From Desulfonatronum lacustre DSM 10312 (GTDB lineage: Bacteria; Desulfobacterota; Desulfovibrionia; Desulfovibrionales; Desulfonatronaceae), in assembly GCF_000519265.1 (NCBI RefSeq), contig NZ_KI912608.1, forward strand, positions 1,367,582 through 1,431,581: DNA of 64,000 nt, given 5' to 3'. The notes under the pieces were generated by a model. The model was not told the origin of the DNA and did not search any database. It was given only the letters and a program-made list of their open reading frames with translations. Each line of letters opens with the position of its first letter. The stretch's first letter is position 1. Of this stretch, positions 45,212 to 54,357 are shown piece by piece. The position numbers and the translations under genes are program-made.

Positions 45212-48145
45212 ATGTCGCCTTCCCCCGACTCTTCCTCCATTCATTCTTCCGATTCCCCTCCACTCGATGCAGCGCCGCGACAAAGCGCGGTCGCTCGGTT
45301 ACGCGGCGAGCGCGACGATCTTTTGCGGGCCACGTTGGCCGAAGGGCTGGTCCCAACTGATTTTCCGGTGTGCTTGTCCCGGCTTACGGACCGCTACTTC
45401 CAGACCAGGGTTTCGGAAATCCTGACGCAATCCACCGAGGATACAAGCCGGATTTTCGCTGACTCTTTCGTCGTTCTGGGCGTTGGTGGATATGGTCGGG
45501 AATCTCTGTGCCCCTATTCCGATCTGGACGTGCTGGTGCTGTTCCAGGATAGCGTGCCTGAAACGGCCGGGCCTTTTTGTCGAGAGCTCTTTCTCCCGCT
45601 CTGGGATCTGGGGCTGGATCTGGGGCACGGGGTTCGCGGCCTCCAGGAATGTCTCACCCTGGCCCAGGAAGACCATAAGACCTTCACCGCCCTGCTTTCA
45701 ACGCGGTTTCTGGCCGGAAGCCGTCCCGTGATGCATCGGTTCGCCGAGGCCTTTATCGAACTGGCCGCGCACCACGACCTCGCACTCCTGGCTGATACAG
45801 CCATCGCGACCGATAGTCTTGGTGGTCGGGACAGGCATGGAGCGCATGGTTCCAATCCGGCGGAGTCCGCGCAGGAAGTTCCAGGGGAAGTCTCGGGGGA
45901 ACTCTCAGAGGCACTCTCGGGCGGAGCTCGAAAACGAAACGCGGATTTCTTTTTCGACCTTGCGACGGAAAATCTCCTGGAACCCAATATCAAGACCAGC
46001 CCCGGCGGCCTTCGGGACTACCACGGCCTGCTTTGGCTGGCGATCCCGCGCTTGGCCCCGGGCAAGAACCAAATAACCACTCAACCGGCGGGGCCATTCT
46101 CTGAAGCGGACGTTCTCCAACTGGAACGGGACGTGACATTTCTGCTCCAAACCCGCACGGCCCTGCACCTAACGGTCGGCCGCAAGGCGGACGTGCTGCA
46201 TCTGGAACTGCAACCCCGTGTCGCCCGTCTCCTGGGGTTCGAAGCAAACAACGCCGGGTTGGCCGTGGAGTTGTTTCTGAGCAAACTACACAAGGCCATG
46301 GAGCGCATCCGGGCCATGTACCTGGCAGTCCTGCGGACCATCCGCGGACTGGACCGTCCCCGGTCCGTTGTCCCCTGGCCGGAAAGAGAAAGCAAACAGG
46401 GCATCGTCCTGGCCGCGGACGGGTTGACCTTTGCCCAGATATTCCCTCCTCGGCACCTCCCGCCTGGAAAACAGGTCATGGCCCTGTTCACCGCTATGGG
46501 GCAAAACGGCCTGCCCCTTTCCTGGACGGTTCGTGAGGCGGTGGCTTCCGCCTGCACCACTCTGCTTCAGGACGTGGGAGAACGCTTCGAAACCCTCCAG
46601 GAACTGACGGCCATTCTGATGGCTCCCGGCGGTGTTCAGGCCGGACGCGACCTGCTCGCCTCCGGCGTACTGGGCGCCCTGATCCCGGAATTGGGCCGGG
46701 TCCAGGACCGAATCCAGTTCGACGCCTACCATCTGCGCCCTTTGGGGGCGCATACCATGGAAACTCTGGGTTGGCTGAACAGGTGGAACAAGAGGGGCGT
46801 GGAGGAGCAAACTGCCCGAAATGGGGAACGAAGGTCGGTGTTGGCGGGAGACATCCTGCAACGCCTGCCGGACGCCACGTCCTTGGTCCTGGGGGCGTTG
46901 CTGCACGACATCGGCAAAGGCGCTCCCGACCATGCCGCGGCCGGGGCGGAACTGGCCGCGAGGATACTGGGGCGCTTCCGGGTTCCGGAGCCGATCGTCC
47001 GGGAAACCATTTTCCTGGTCCGTGAACACCTGCTGCTGTTCAAGACCGCCACCCGCAAGGATCTGCACGACGAACAGGTGGTGGCCGCCTGCGCCGAGCG
47101 CGTCGGCGACGAAGCGCGGCTGGATCGCCTGTTCCTGCTCAGCATGGCCGACGCCCGGGCCACCGGCCCCAAGGCCTGGAACGAGTGGACCGCGTCCCTG
47201 CTTCAGGATCTCTACTTCAAAATCCGCAAGCTCTTCGCCCATGGCCCGCTGTCCGAACCCCAAGCCGTGAAGCGGGTCGAAAGGGTTCGAGAAGAGGTCA
47301 GGCACCTTTTCTTGGGACGCGACGTCCCCAAAAAACTGGATGACAAACTGGATGACAAGCTTGATGCCGACCTGGATGAACTCCTGCGAAAAATCCCCTT
47401 ACGCTACCTGCTGACCACCCCGCCCGGCACCATCCGCGGCCACATCCACCTCGTCGCCCGCCTGGGTCGGGAGGTGGCCGAGGAAAGAAGACGCATTCCC
47501 GGCGGCCGCGGCGGCCTGGGGCTCGCAACCGTTGAAGCGGCGGACCTTCCGGAAATGGGCTGCCATGAAGTAACCTTCGCCGTCATGGGCCAGCCCGGCA
47601 TCTTTCCGGTGCTCTGCGGCTCACTGGCCCTGCACGAGGTGAACGTCCTGGCCGCGGAAGTGGTCACCTGGCCCGACGGCGTGGTGCTCACCGTGTTCAA
47701 GATTCAGGACCCGCCGGACCCTTTGCACCTGGAAGAATTGGCCTTTCGCCTCAAACAGGCGGTCAAGTACGCCATGACCGGCAAACTTTTTCTGGACTAC
47801 CGTCTGGAAGAAAAACGCCGTTCCCGGTTGAACGCCAAAGTCGTCCCCCACCCATTGCCGCCAACGGTCCACATCGACAACGAGACCAACGACTTTTCCA
47901 CCCAGATTGAGATCATCGCCGACGACCGCCCCGGCTGCCTCTACCAGATCGCCGATTCCCTCGAACGTCTCCAGGTCCGGGTCCATCGCGCCAAAATCGC
48001 CACCCAGGCCGACCGCATCGCCGACACCTTCGACGTCCGGGACCACCTGGGCCAAAAAATCACCGACCCCGCCCACCTCCGCGAAATCCAAAACGCTCTG
48101 CTTTTCGCACTCCGAAGCAGTTCCTCTCCGACCCAAATTGGGTAA
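45212..48145 (+). CDS. glnD: [Protein-PII] uridylyltransferase / uridylyl-removing enzyme
   Basis: 977 residues. The nucleotidyltransferase core has GVGGYGRESLCPYSDLDVLVLF (G-G-x8-D-x-D, about 90-112). The HD hydrolase domain has GALLHDIGKGAPDHA (about 565-580). Two C-terminal ACT domains (about 770-870 and 900-975) bind glutamine. It uridylylates PII when nitrogen is short and reverses this when glutamine is high. Two low-complexity insertions of 12-base period are unusual: EVPGEVSGELSEALSGG around 226-242, and KLDDKLDDKLDADLDE around 709-724. Both are in frame and in linker positions, so function is probably kept. Confidence 0.95.
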   Translation: MSPSPDSSSIHSSDSPPLDAAPRQSAVARLRGERDDLLRATLAEGLVPTDFPVCLSRLTDRYFQTRVSEILTQSTEDTSRIFADSFVVLGVGGYGRESLCPYSDLDVLVLFQDSVPETAGPFCRELFLPLWDLGLDLGHGVRGLQECLTLAQEDHKTFTALLSTRFLAGSRPVMHRFAEAFIELAAHHDLALLADTAIATDSLGGRDRHGAHGSNPAESAQEVPGEVSGELSEALSGGARKRNADFFFDLATENLLEPNIKTSPGGLRDYHGLLWLAIPRLAPGKNQITTQPAGPFSEADVLQLERDVTFLLQTRTALHLTVGRKADVLHLELQPRVARLLGFEANNAGLAVELFLSKLHKAMERIRAMYLAVLRTIRGLDRPRSVVPWPERESKQGIVLAADGLTFAQIFPPRHLPPGKQVMALFTAMGQNGLPLSWTVREAVASACTTLLQDVGERFETLQELTAILMAPGGVQAGRDLLASGVLGALIPELGRVQDRIQFDAYHLRPLGAHTMETLGWLNRWNKRGVEEQTARNGERRSVLAGDILQRLPDATSLVLGALLHDIGKGAPDHAAAGAELAARILGRFRVPEPIVRETIFLVREHLLLFKTATRKDLHDEQVVAACAERVGDEARLDRLFLLSMADARATGPKAWNEWTASLLQDLYFKIRKLFAHGPLSEPQAVKRVERVREEVRHLFLGRDVPKKLDDKLDDKLDADLDELLRKIPLRYLLTTPPGTIRGHIHLVARLGREVAEERRRIPGGRGGLGLATVEAADLPEMGCHEVTFAVMGQPGIFPVLCGSLALHEVNVLAAEVVTWPDGVVLTVFKIQDPPDPLHLEELAFRLKQAVKYAMTGKLFLDYRLEEKRRSRLNAKVVPHPLPPTVHIDNETNDFSTQIEIIADDRPGCLYQIADSLERLQVRVHRAKIATQADRIADTFDVRDHLGQKITDPAHLREIQNALLFALRSSSSPTQIG

Positions 48146-48189
48146 AATCGGCCAGTAGTGGAGAACAGAGCGATATCCTTCCCGTCGCG

Positions 48190-48375
48190 CTACACCGCCT
48201 CGTCGACGATCTGCCCCGCGGCCTGCTCCGGGGCCCTGGAGGCAGCAGCCAATTCCTCTTGGCGGCGAATATCCTGCTGTTGAAGCCGTTCCTGCTCCGC
48301 GATTTCCCTGCTCCGCTCGCGCTCCGCTTCAATTTTGGCCGCGGCCACCTGGGCCTGTGCCGAGGAAACGTCCAT
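48190..48375 (-). CDS. Small acidic-basic helical protein, unknown
   Basis: 61 residues from the ATG at 48375, with a very strong AAGGAGG seven bases upstream; the TTG six bases earlier is unlikely. The protein is one predicted coiled-coil helix (QVAAAKIEAERERSREIAEQ), ending in EQAAGQIVDEAV. No known family is recognised. The strong ribosome site makes it a real gene despite its size. Confidence 0.65.
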   Translation of the reverse strand: MDVSSAQAQVAAAKIEAERERSREIAEQERLQQQDIRRQEELAAASRAPEQAAGQIVDEAV

Positions 48376-48524
48376 GGGCAACCTCCTTGTTCGGTTAAAG
48401 AAAAATGATCCAGCCGACCTCGATCGAGATCGGTCAAACCTTGTCTTGCTGACGGCGTTGCTCTACGATCAAGCCGTTCCCCCTACCCCGCAATGATCTG
48501 AAATCCTTCCAGACGGAGGCAACC

Positions 48525-49163
48525 ATGGGCAGAGCGCAACCCGTCGAGACCATCAGCGTTCAGGAGTACCTGGCCGGTGAGTTGGAAAGCGACGTCCGCC
48601 ACGAGTATATCGACGGCGCGGTCTACGCCATGGTCGGCGCCAGCGACCGGCACGGCCTGATCGCCCTGAATATCGCCACGGCCCTGCGGCCTCATGTCCG
48701 GGGCACTCCCTGCCAATTGTTCATGTCAGACATGAAAGTCCGCATCCAGCTTCAAGGCAAAACCATCTTCTACTACCCGGACCTCATCCTATCCTGCGAC
48801 AAAAACGACCGACACACTTACTTCCGAACCAGCCCGTGCCTGATCGTCGAGGTTCTTTCCGCCTCTACACGCCGGGTGGATCAGCAGGAAAAGCTGTCCA
48901 CCTACATCACCATCCCCAGCCTGCGGGAATACGTGCTCGTTGATCAGGATCGCGAACGGGTTCAGGTGCATCGCCGGTCCGACAACTGGGTCGGCCAGAC
49001 CATGACCTCGGGATCGGTCCTGTTTGAGTGTCTGGCCGTGGAACTGCCGCTGGAATTGATCTACGAAGACGTCCCGCTTCCGGGCCCAGGCGTTGACGTC
49101 CTTCGGGAGCAAGATGCTTTGGAGTACGGCGAAGAGGCTGAAGCCCCCCTGCCCCACCCATGA
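48525..49163 (+). CDS. Uma2 family (DUF820) PD-(D/E)XK nuclease-fold protein
   Basis: 212 residues. VQEYLAGELESDVRHEYIDGAVYAMVGAS, then FYYPDLILSCDKNDRHTYF and PCLIVEVLSASTRRVD carry the restriction-endonuclease-like core: E in HEYIDG, D in YPDL and E-x-L (EVLS). YLVDQDRERVQVHRR-like YVLVDQDRERVQVH follows. Uma2 proteins are very numerous in some genomes, often with no proven target, and may be remnants of mobile elements. It stands alone between convergent genes. Confidence 0.88.
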   Translation: MGRAQPVETISVQEYLAGELESDVRHEYIDGAVYAMVGASDRHGLIALNIATALRPHVRGTPCQLFMSDMKVRIQLQGKTIFYYPDLILSCDKNDRHTYFRTSPCLIVEVLSASTRRVDQQEKLSTYITIPSLREYVLVDQDRERVQVHRRSDNWVGQTMTSGSVLFECLAVELPLELIYEDVPLPGPGVDVLREQDALEYGEEAEAPLPHP

Positions 49164-49176
49164 CGCCCCCGTCCGA

Positions 49177-50385
49177 TCAAGTCGTTTTTTCCAGGATTTC
49201 AGCCAGGGCTTGACTGAACCGTCGCAAATCCGCCTCCGTAACGACCAACGGCGGAAGAAGCCGAAGCACCCGGTCCTGGGTCAGGTTCAGGACAAAGCCC
49301 GCTTCCAGAAGCCCACGCCAGACGTCCTGGCCGGGAAAAGACAGTTCGATGCCCAGCATCAGGCCGCGACCGCGCACGTCGACGATCTTGCCCGGATGGG
49401 CCGCCTGAACCTGGCGGAACAGTCCCTGAGCCAGATCGCCAAGGCTCGCGGCCCTGCCGGGCAGGTCGTCCCGGAGCAGGATGTCGACCACCTTGGCGGC
49501 CACCATGGACACCACCGGCCCGCCGCCGAAGGTGGTGGCGTGACTGCCCGGCTCGAACCCCAGGGCCGCCTCGTCGGTGCAGAGCATCGCCCCCATGGGC
49601 AGGCCGTTGGCCAGGGCCTTGGAGGTGGTCAGAACATCCGGACGAAGCCCGGCATGCTGATGGGCCCAGAATCTTCCGCTGCGTCCCATCCCGGTCTGCA
49701 CCTCGTCCACCATCAGCAACACGCCCCGCTCCCGGCACAGTTCCTGAACAGCGGCCAGGTAGTCGTCGGTCAAGGGCCGCACCCCGCCTTCCCCCTGGAT
49801 GATCTCCAGGAGCACGGCGGCGGTTTTCCCGGACACGGCCCGCTCCAGGGCGGAAAAATCCCCGAACGGAACGGTCAGAAACCCCTCCGGCAACGGCGCG
49901 AAGCCGTCCTTGACCTTGTCCTGTCCCGTGGCCGTCAGCGTGGCCAGGGTCCGGCCATGGAACGACCCGGCCAGGGAGATCACCTCGTAGGCCTCGCGGC
50001 CCTTGACCTTGCGCATGTACCGACGAGCCAGTTTGATGGCCGCCTCGTTGGCCTCGGCTCCGGAATTGCAGAAAAAGGCCTTGTCCAGGGAGCAGGTGGC
50101 CAGCAACTTCTCAGCCAGGATCAACTGCTCCTCCTGATAGAACAAATTACTGACATGGATCAGCCGCTCGGCCTGGTCCCGCATCGCGGCCAGCAGTTCC
50201 GGGTGGGAATGCCCGAGGTTGCACACGGCGATTCCGGCCAGCAGGTCCAGATACTCCCGTCCGTCCGGATCGACGAGGGTACATCCCGAGGCTGAAGCCA
50301 CGGCCAAAGGATAGCGACCGTAGGTCCGACACAATACGCGCTGTTCGCGCTCCTGAAGCAATTCAAGGGAAGATGTCATAGGCAT
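49177..50385 (-). CDS. argD: Acetylornithine aminotransferase
   Basis: 402 residues. It is a class III PLP aminotransferase: YLDLLAGIAVCNLGHSHPEL, FFCNSGAEANEAAIKLAR, GSFHGRTLATL, EIIQGEGGV, LMVDEVQTGMGRSG and the PLP Lys in TTSKALANGLPMGA (about 245-258). The length and GIAVCNLGHSHP favour ArgD, which makes N-acetylornithine in arginine synthesis; succinylornithine or diaminopimelate side activities are known in the family. It is a single gene. Fold-back element copy 6 and dut lie upstream. Confidence 0.92.
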   Translation of the reverse strand: MPMTSSLELLQEREQRVLCRTYGRYPLAVASASGCTLVDPDGREYLDLLAGIAVCNLGHSHPELLAAMRDQAERLIHVSNLFYQEEQLILAEKLLATCSLDKAFFCNSGAEANEAAIKLARRYMRKVKGREAYEVISLAGSFHGRTLATLTATGQDKVKDGFAPLPEGFLTVPFGDFSALERAVSGKTAAVLLEIIQGEGGVRPLTDDYLAAVQELCRERGVLLMVDEVQTGMGRSGRFWAHQHAGLRPDVLTTSKALANGLPMGAMLCTDEAALGFEPGSHATTFGGGPVVSMVAAKVVDILLRDDLPGRAASLGDLAQGLFRQVQAAHPGKIVDVRGRGLMLGIELSFPGQDVWRGLLEAGFVLNLTQDRVLRLLPPLVVTEADLRRFSQALAEILEKTT

Positions 50386-50467
50386 AATTCGTCAGTTACA
50401 CGTTGCATGTTGGTGAATTCCACTCCACTTTCCAAACGACATGAGCAATCAGACTTGGCATTGGAGC

Positions 50468-50558
50468 CGGAATCGAAATCGGTATCGAAATCGAAATCGA
50501 AAATAGCCCCGTCATTGAATGGCGATGATGCCGATCTCGATTTCGATCGCGATTTCGA
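50468..50558. repeat. Fold-back hexamer element, copy 6
   Basis: The left arm (50468-50501) has ATCGAA/ATCGGT units and the right arm (50531-50558) has TCGATT/TCGATC units. The loop GTCATTGAATGGCGATGATG resembles that of copy 8 (GTCACTTGAATGACGGCGAT). It lies between argD and dut, 83 bases upstream of argD. Confidence 0.82.
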
Positions 50559-50576
50559 GTACGCCCCTGGCTCTAT

Positions 50577-51029
50577 TCACCCCGTATGCCCAAACCCCCC
50601 GGCCCCGCGCCGGGTGGCGGTCAGCTCGTCCCGGACCGTGAATTCGGCCGGGAAAAAGGGCTGAAAGATCAACTGGGCGATGCGCTGGCCGCGGGTGATG
50701 GTCCTTTCCTCCCCGGAGGTGTTCAGCAAGGAGACGATGATCTCCCCGCGATAGTCGGGATCGATCACGCCCACGCCCTGGCTGACCACCAAGCCCTGCT
50801 TCGTGCCCAGCCCGCTGCGGGAGTAGACGAACCCGGCGATTCCCGGTCGGCGGATGTCGATGGCCAGACCGCTGGGTACCGCCGTGCGTTCTCCCGGAAG
50901 CAAGACCCGCTGTTCTTCGGTAAAACAGGCCATCAGATCCAGTCCGCAAGACCCCGGCGTGGCGCCCCGCAGATCGGACTGGGACCACAGCGGGCTGAGA
51001 AGGCGTACATCGACTGGAATGGAATGCAT
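50577..51029 (-). CDS. dut: dUTP diphosphatase
   Basis: 150 residues from the ATG at 51029. The five trimeric dUTPase motifs are present in order: PGSCGLDLMA, RSGLGTKQGLVV, GVIDPDYRGEI, RGQRIAQLIFQP and the glycine-rich tail RRGAGGFGHTG that closes over the substrate. It hydrolyses dUTP to dUMP, keeping uracil out of DNA and feeding thymidylate synthesis. A TTG start 84 bases upstream would add a basic leader and is unlikely. Confidence 0.95.
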   Translation of the reverse strand: MHSIPVDVRLLSPLWSQSDLRGATPGSCGLDLMACFTEEQRVLLPGERTAVPSGLAIDIRRPGIAGFVYSRSGLGTKQGLVVSQGVGVIDPDYRGEIIVSLLNTSGEERTITRGQRIAQLIFQPFFPAEFTVRDELTATRRGAGGFGHTG

Positions 51030-51612
51030 GGAAAAAATCCTCGGTTTTTGAAATGTATTTTTTCGGCGTGCCGCCGCGTTTTTTTCAATAGCCCTTGCGC
51101 CCAGCCCTCGCAAGTAGGGCGACGTGATGTGCGGAGTAATTTTATTCTTGACTTACCCCCTGTGAAATCAAGATGATACAGACCCAGCGTTTACAGGACG
51201 ATTTATCGCGGTCGAAATCGAAATCGAGATCGAAATCGAGATCGAAATCGAGATCGAAATCGAGATCGAAATCGAGATCGAAATCGAGATCGAAATCGAG
51301 ATCGAAATCGAGATCGAAATCGAGCGTCATATCCATAAAGATGGCGGCTTATCGAGGTGATACACAGCTATTTTCCGATTTCGATTTCGATTTCGATCGC
51401 GATTTGGATTTTTGATGAGAACAAAAGAACATATTTCCCCTCCTCGACGACATTCTCAACCATTGAATTTTCGGACGTTCCCTGGCACAACTCCAAAGCA
51501 AGCCCGGATATTGCCCTGACCATTTCACCGCACCCTCGGCAACGGCCCGCGGGAACGGGCCTTCCGGGAAACTCCCGGCCCTCGCCAAACGTGTTCGATT
51601 CAGGAGAACCCC
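51030..51612. other. 583-base gap between dut and glgP
   Basis: Apart from fold-back copy 7 this gap should carry the divergent promoters of dut and glgP. No clear -35/-10 pair was identified, and no gene is supported. Confidence 0.4.
51211..51412. repeat. Fold-back hexamer element, copy 7, expanded 12-base array
   Basis: The left arm (51211-51323) contains about eight tandem GAGATCGAAATC units, nearly identical to each other. The right arm (51375-51412) is much shorter, with TTTCGA/TTCGAT units. The loop has GAGCGTCATATCCA and AAGATGGCGG, matching copy 2. Because the period is a multiple of three, both strands stay open (SRSKSRSK one way, DFDLDFDL the other). I take neither as a gene. Confidence 0.9.
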
Positions 51613-54177
51613 ATGAAACCGCTCCGCACCTATAGCGTCATTCCCAAGCTCCCCGCCAAGCTGCACGCCTTGTGGGACTTGGCCTACAACGTCTGGTTCG
51701 ATTGGAACCACGAGGTGACCGGGCTCTTTTCCCAGATCGACCCCAAGTTATGGGCCAGAAGCTACGGGAACCCCATCGCCTTTCTCAACCATCTGCCCCA
51801 GGCCACCTTGGAATCCCTGGCCAAGGACGACTTTTTCCTGGAGCGCCTGCGTGCGGTCAAACACAGCCAGGACATCTACATGGAGCGCAAGAGCACCGCG
51901 CTGCCTTTTGCCTACAAGGAAAACCAGCCTTTGGTGGCCTACTTCAGCCTGGAATACGGACTGAGCCTCTGCCTGCCCATCTATTCCGGGGGCCTGGGCA
52001 TCCTGGCCGGAGATCACCTCAAGTCCGCCAGCGATCTGAACATCCCCCTGGTGGGCGTGGGCCTGGCTTATCAGCAGGGCTACTTCCGGCAGTACCTGAC
52101 CGCGGACGGTTGGCAGAACGAACGCTACCCGGACTACGACTTCTCCCAGATGCCCATGGAGCTCGTCCGCGACACGGATCAGAAACCGATCACCGTCAGC
52201 GTGGATCTGGCCGGTCAGCCGCTGTCCGCCCAGATATGGAAGGTCCGGGTGGGCCGGATCCAGCTTTATCTGTTGGACTCCAACATCGCCGAGAACCCGC
52301 CCCACTTCCGGCAAATCACCTCCCGGCTCTACGGCGGAGATCTGGAAATGCGCATCTGGCAGGAAATCCTGCTGGGCATCGGCGGGATCAAGGCCCTGAA
52401 CATCCTGGGCCTGACGCCCCGGGTGATCCACATGAACGAGGGCCACTCCGCCTTTGCCGGCCTGGAGCGCATCCGGGTGTTCATGGCCGAGTACGGGCTG
52501 TCCTTTGAGGCGGCCATGGAACTGACCGCCTCCACCAGCGTGTTCACCACCCACACCCCGGTCCCGGCCGGCAACGACCGCTTCCCCGCGGAGCTGATGC
52601 AGCGCTATTTCGACGGCTACGCCCGCAGCCTGGGGCTGGCCTTCAAGGTGCTTTTGGCCCTGGGCCGGGAAGATCCGCGCAACGACGGGGAATGGTTCTG
52701 CATGACCGTCCTGGCTCTGCGCCTGTCCCGGTTCAACAACGGGGTCAGCGAGCTGCACGGCCATGTTTCCCGGCGGATGTGGCAAAAGGTCTGGCCTCAG
52801 TACCCGGTGGAGGACATCCCCATCGGCACGGTGACCAACGGCGTGCACATCGCCTCCTGGGTGGCCCGGGACATCGCCATGCTCTTCGAGCGCTACCTGG
52901 GCGGCAACTGGAAGGAGGATCCGGACTGCACACGGGTCTGGCAGCAGGCCGAGACCATCCCGGACGGGGAACTGTGGCGGGCCCATGAACGGCTGCGGGA
53001 ACGGGTGGTGGACTACGCCCGCTTTCGTCTGCGCGAGCAACTGGTCCATCGCGGGGCCCGGCGCAAGGAACTGCAGGAAGCCGACGAAGTGCTGGATCCG
53101 CAAGTCCTGACCATCGGCTTTGCGCGGCGTTTCGCCACCTACAAGCGGGCCACCCTGCTCCTGGCGGACCAAGAGCGCTTCCTGCGCCTGCTCACGAACC
53201 CCGACCGACCGGTACAGTTCATTTTTGCCGGAAAGTCCCACCCCCACGACAACGAGGGCAAAAAGTTCATGCAGCAGCTTGTCCAGTTCTGCCAGCAGCC
53301 CGAGGTGCGCAAGCGGGTGGTCTTTCTGGAGGACTACGACATGGAGGTGGCCGAGTACATGGTCCAAGGCTGCGACGTCTGGCTGAACACTCCCCGCCGC
53401 CCCCTGGAAGCCTGCGGCACCAGCGGAATGAAGGCCATTGCCAACGGTGTACTCCAGGTCAGCACCCTGGACGGCTGGTGGGTGGAGGCGCACCGCATGG
53501 ACAGCGCCGTGGGCTGGGCCATCGGCCAGGGCGAGGAGTATGAAGACTCGGCCTACCAGGATTTCGTGGAAAGCCAGATCCTCTACACCCTCCTGGAAAA
53601 GGAGGTCATCCCCACCTTCTATGAGCGCGGCCAGACCAACCTGCCCCGGGAGTGGATCCGTCGGATGAAAAAATGCCTCCAGCTCTTCACCCCGGTCTTC
53701 ACCTCCCACCGGATGGTCGCGGATTACGTGAAGAACGCCTACCAGCCGGCCTACAAGAACTCCGTCAGCCTGATGGAGGAGAACTTCGCCCCGGCCAAGC
53801 AACTGGCCTCCTGGCGGATGGAAATCATGACCAAGTGGAACGCCCTGCGGATTACCAACGTCCAGGCCAGTGCCCCCGATGTCCTGCATGTGACCCAGCC
53901 CATGGACGTCCAGGCCGACGTCTACCTCGACGGCCTGACTCCGGAGGACGTCCGGATGGAAATCTACGCCGGTCCGGTCACCGCGGACGGCTCCTTCGCC
54001 CAGCGCGGCACGGCCCGCATGGACCTGACCGGGCCTCTCAAGGACGGCTGGTACCGCTACTCCGGCCAGTTCATCCCCGAGGTCCCCGGACGCTTCGGCT
54101 TCACCGTGCGCATGCTCCCCAACCACAAACTCCTCCTGGACCCGCACTCCCTGGGATTGATTCATTGGGCGCAGTGA
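51613..54177 (+). CDS. glgP: Alpha-glucan phosphorylase (GT35, short bacterial type)
   Basis: 854 residues. VAYFSLEYGLSLCLPIYSGGLGILAGDHLKSASDL (about 112-146) opens the phosphorylase core, HMNEGHSAFAGLER and TTHTPVPAGNDRF follow. The PLP-binding Lys is in EACGTSGMKAIANGVLQVSTLDGWW (about 600-624). A short C-terminal beta domain ends the protein (about 760-850). This architecture is the alternative phosphorylase type found in bacteria and archaea, which releases glucose 1-phosphate from glycogen or maltodextrin. No other glycogen genes are in the window. AGGAG lies 8 bases before the start. Confidence 0.93.
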   Translation: MKPLRTYSVIPKLPAKLHALWDLAYNVWFDWNHEVTGLFSQIDPKLWARSYGNPIAFLNHLPQATLESLAKDDFFLERLRAVKHSQDIYMERKSTALPFAYKENQPLVAYFSLEYGLSLCLPIYSGGLGILAGDHLKSASDLNIPLVGVGLAYQQGYFRQYLTADGWQNERYPDYDFSQMPMELVRDTDQKPITVSVDLAGQPLSAQIWKVRVGRIQLYLLDSNIAENPPHFRQITSRLYGGDLEMRIWQEILLGIGGIKALNILGLTPRVIHMNEGHSAFAGLERIRVFMAEYGLSFEAAMELTASTSVFTTHTPVPAGNDRFPAELMQRYFDGYARSLGLAFKVLLALGREDPRNDGEWFCMTVLALRLSRFNNGVSELHGHVSRRMWQKVWPQYPVEDIPIGTVTNGVHIASWVARDIAMLFERYLGGNWKEDPDCTRVWQQAETIPDGELWRAHERLRERVVDYARFRLREQLVHRGARRKELQEADEVLDPQVLTIGFARRFATYKRATLLLADQERFLRLLTNPDRPVQFIFAGKSHPHDNEGKKFMQQLVQFCQQPEVRKRVVFLEDYDMEVAEYMVQGCDVWLNTPRRPLEACGTSGMKAIANGVLQVSTLDGWWVEAHRMDSAVGWAIGQGEEYEDSAYQDFVESQILYTLLEKEVIPTFYERGQTNLPREWIRRMKKCLQLFTPVFTSHRMVADYVKNAYQPAYKNSVSLMEENFAPAKQLASWRMEIMTKWNALRITNVQASAPDVLHVTQPMDVQADVYLDGLTPEDVRMEIYAGPVTADGSFAQRGTARMDLTGPLKDGWYRYSGQFIPEVPGRFGFTVRMLPNHKLLLDPHSLGLIHWAQ

Positions 54178-54225
54178 GGGGGGGAATCAGAAGTCAGGAT
54201 TCAGTAGTCAGAAGTCAGAAGTCAG

Positions 54226-54322
54226 GATCGAAATCGAAATCGAAATCGGAATCGAAATCGAGCAAAACAAGTCCGTCACTTGAATGACGGCGATTTCGAT
54301 CTCGATTTCGATTTCGATTTCG
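54226..54322. repeat. Fold-back hexamer element, copy 8
   Basis: The left arm (54226-54262) is GAAATC units and the right arm (54290-54322) GATTTC units. The loop GTCCGTCACTTGAATGACGG is itself a small hairpin. Just before it, 54189-54225 repeats AGTCAGAAGTCAGGAT-like units, a different tandem repeat. The right arm runs in frame towards the PaaK-type gene. Confidence 0.85.
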
Positions 54323-54357
54323 ACGAAACCATTCAAACCCTTCAACCATCACCCCAA

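Noticed and set aside
51226-51323. CRISPR-like array
   Set aside because: Units are 12 bases, directly tandem and without spacers.
51142-51415. Open frames on both strands coding SRSKSRSK... and DFDLDFDL...
   Set aside because: They follow automatically from a 12-base repeat with no stop in it. There is no ribosome site and no non-repeat protein part.
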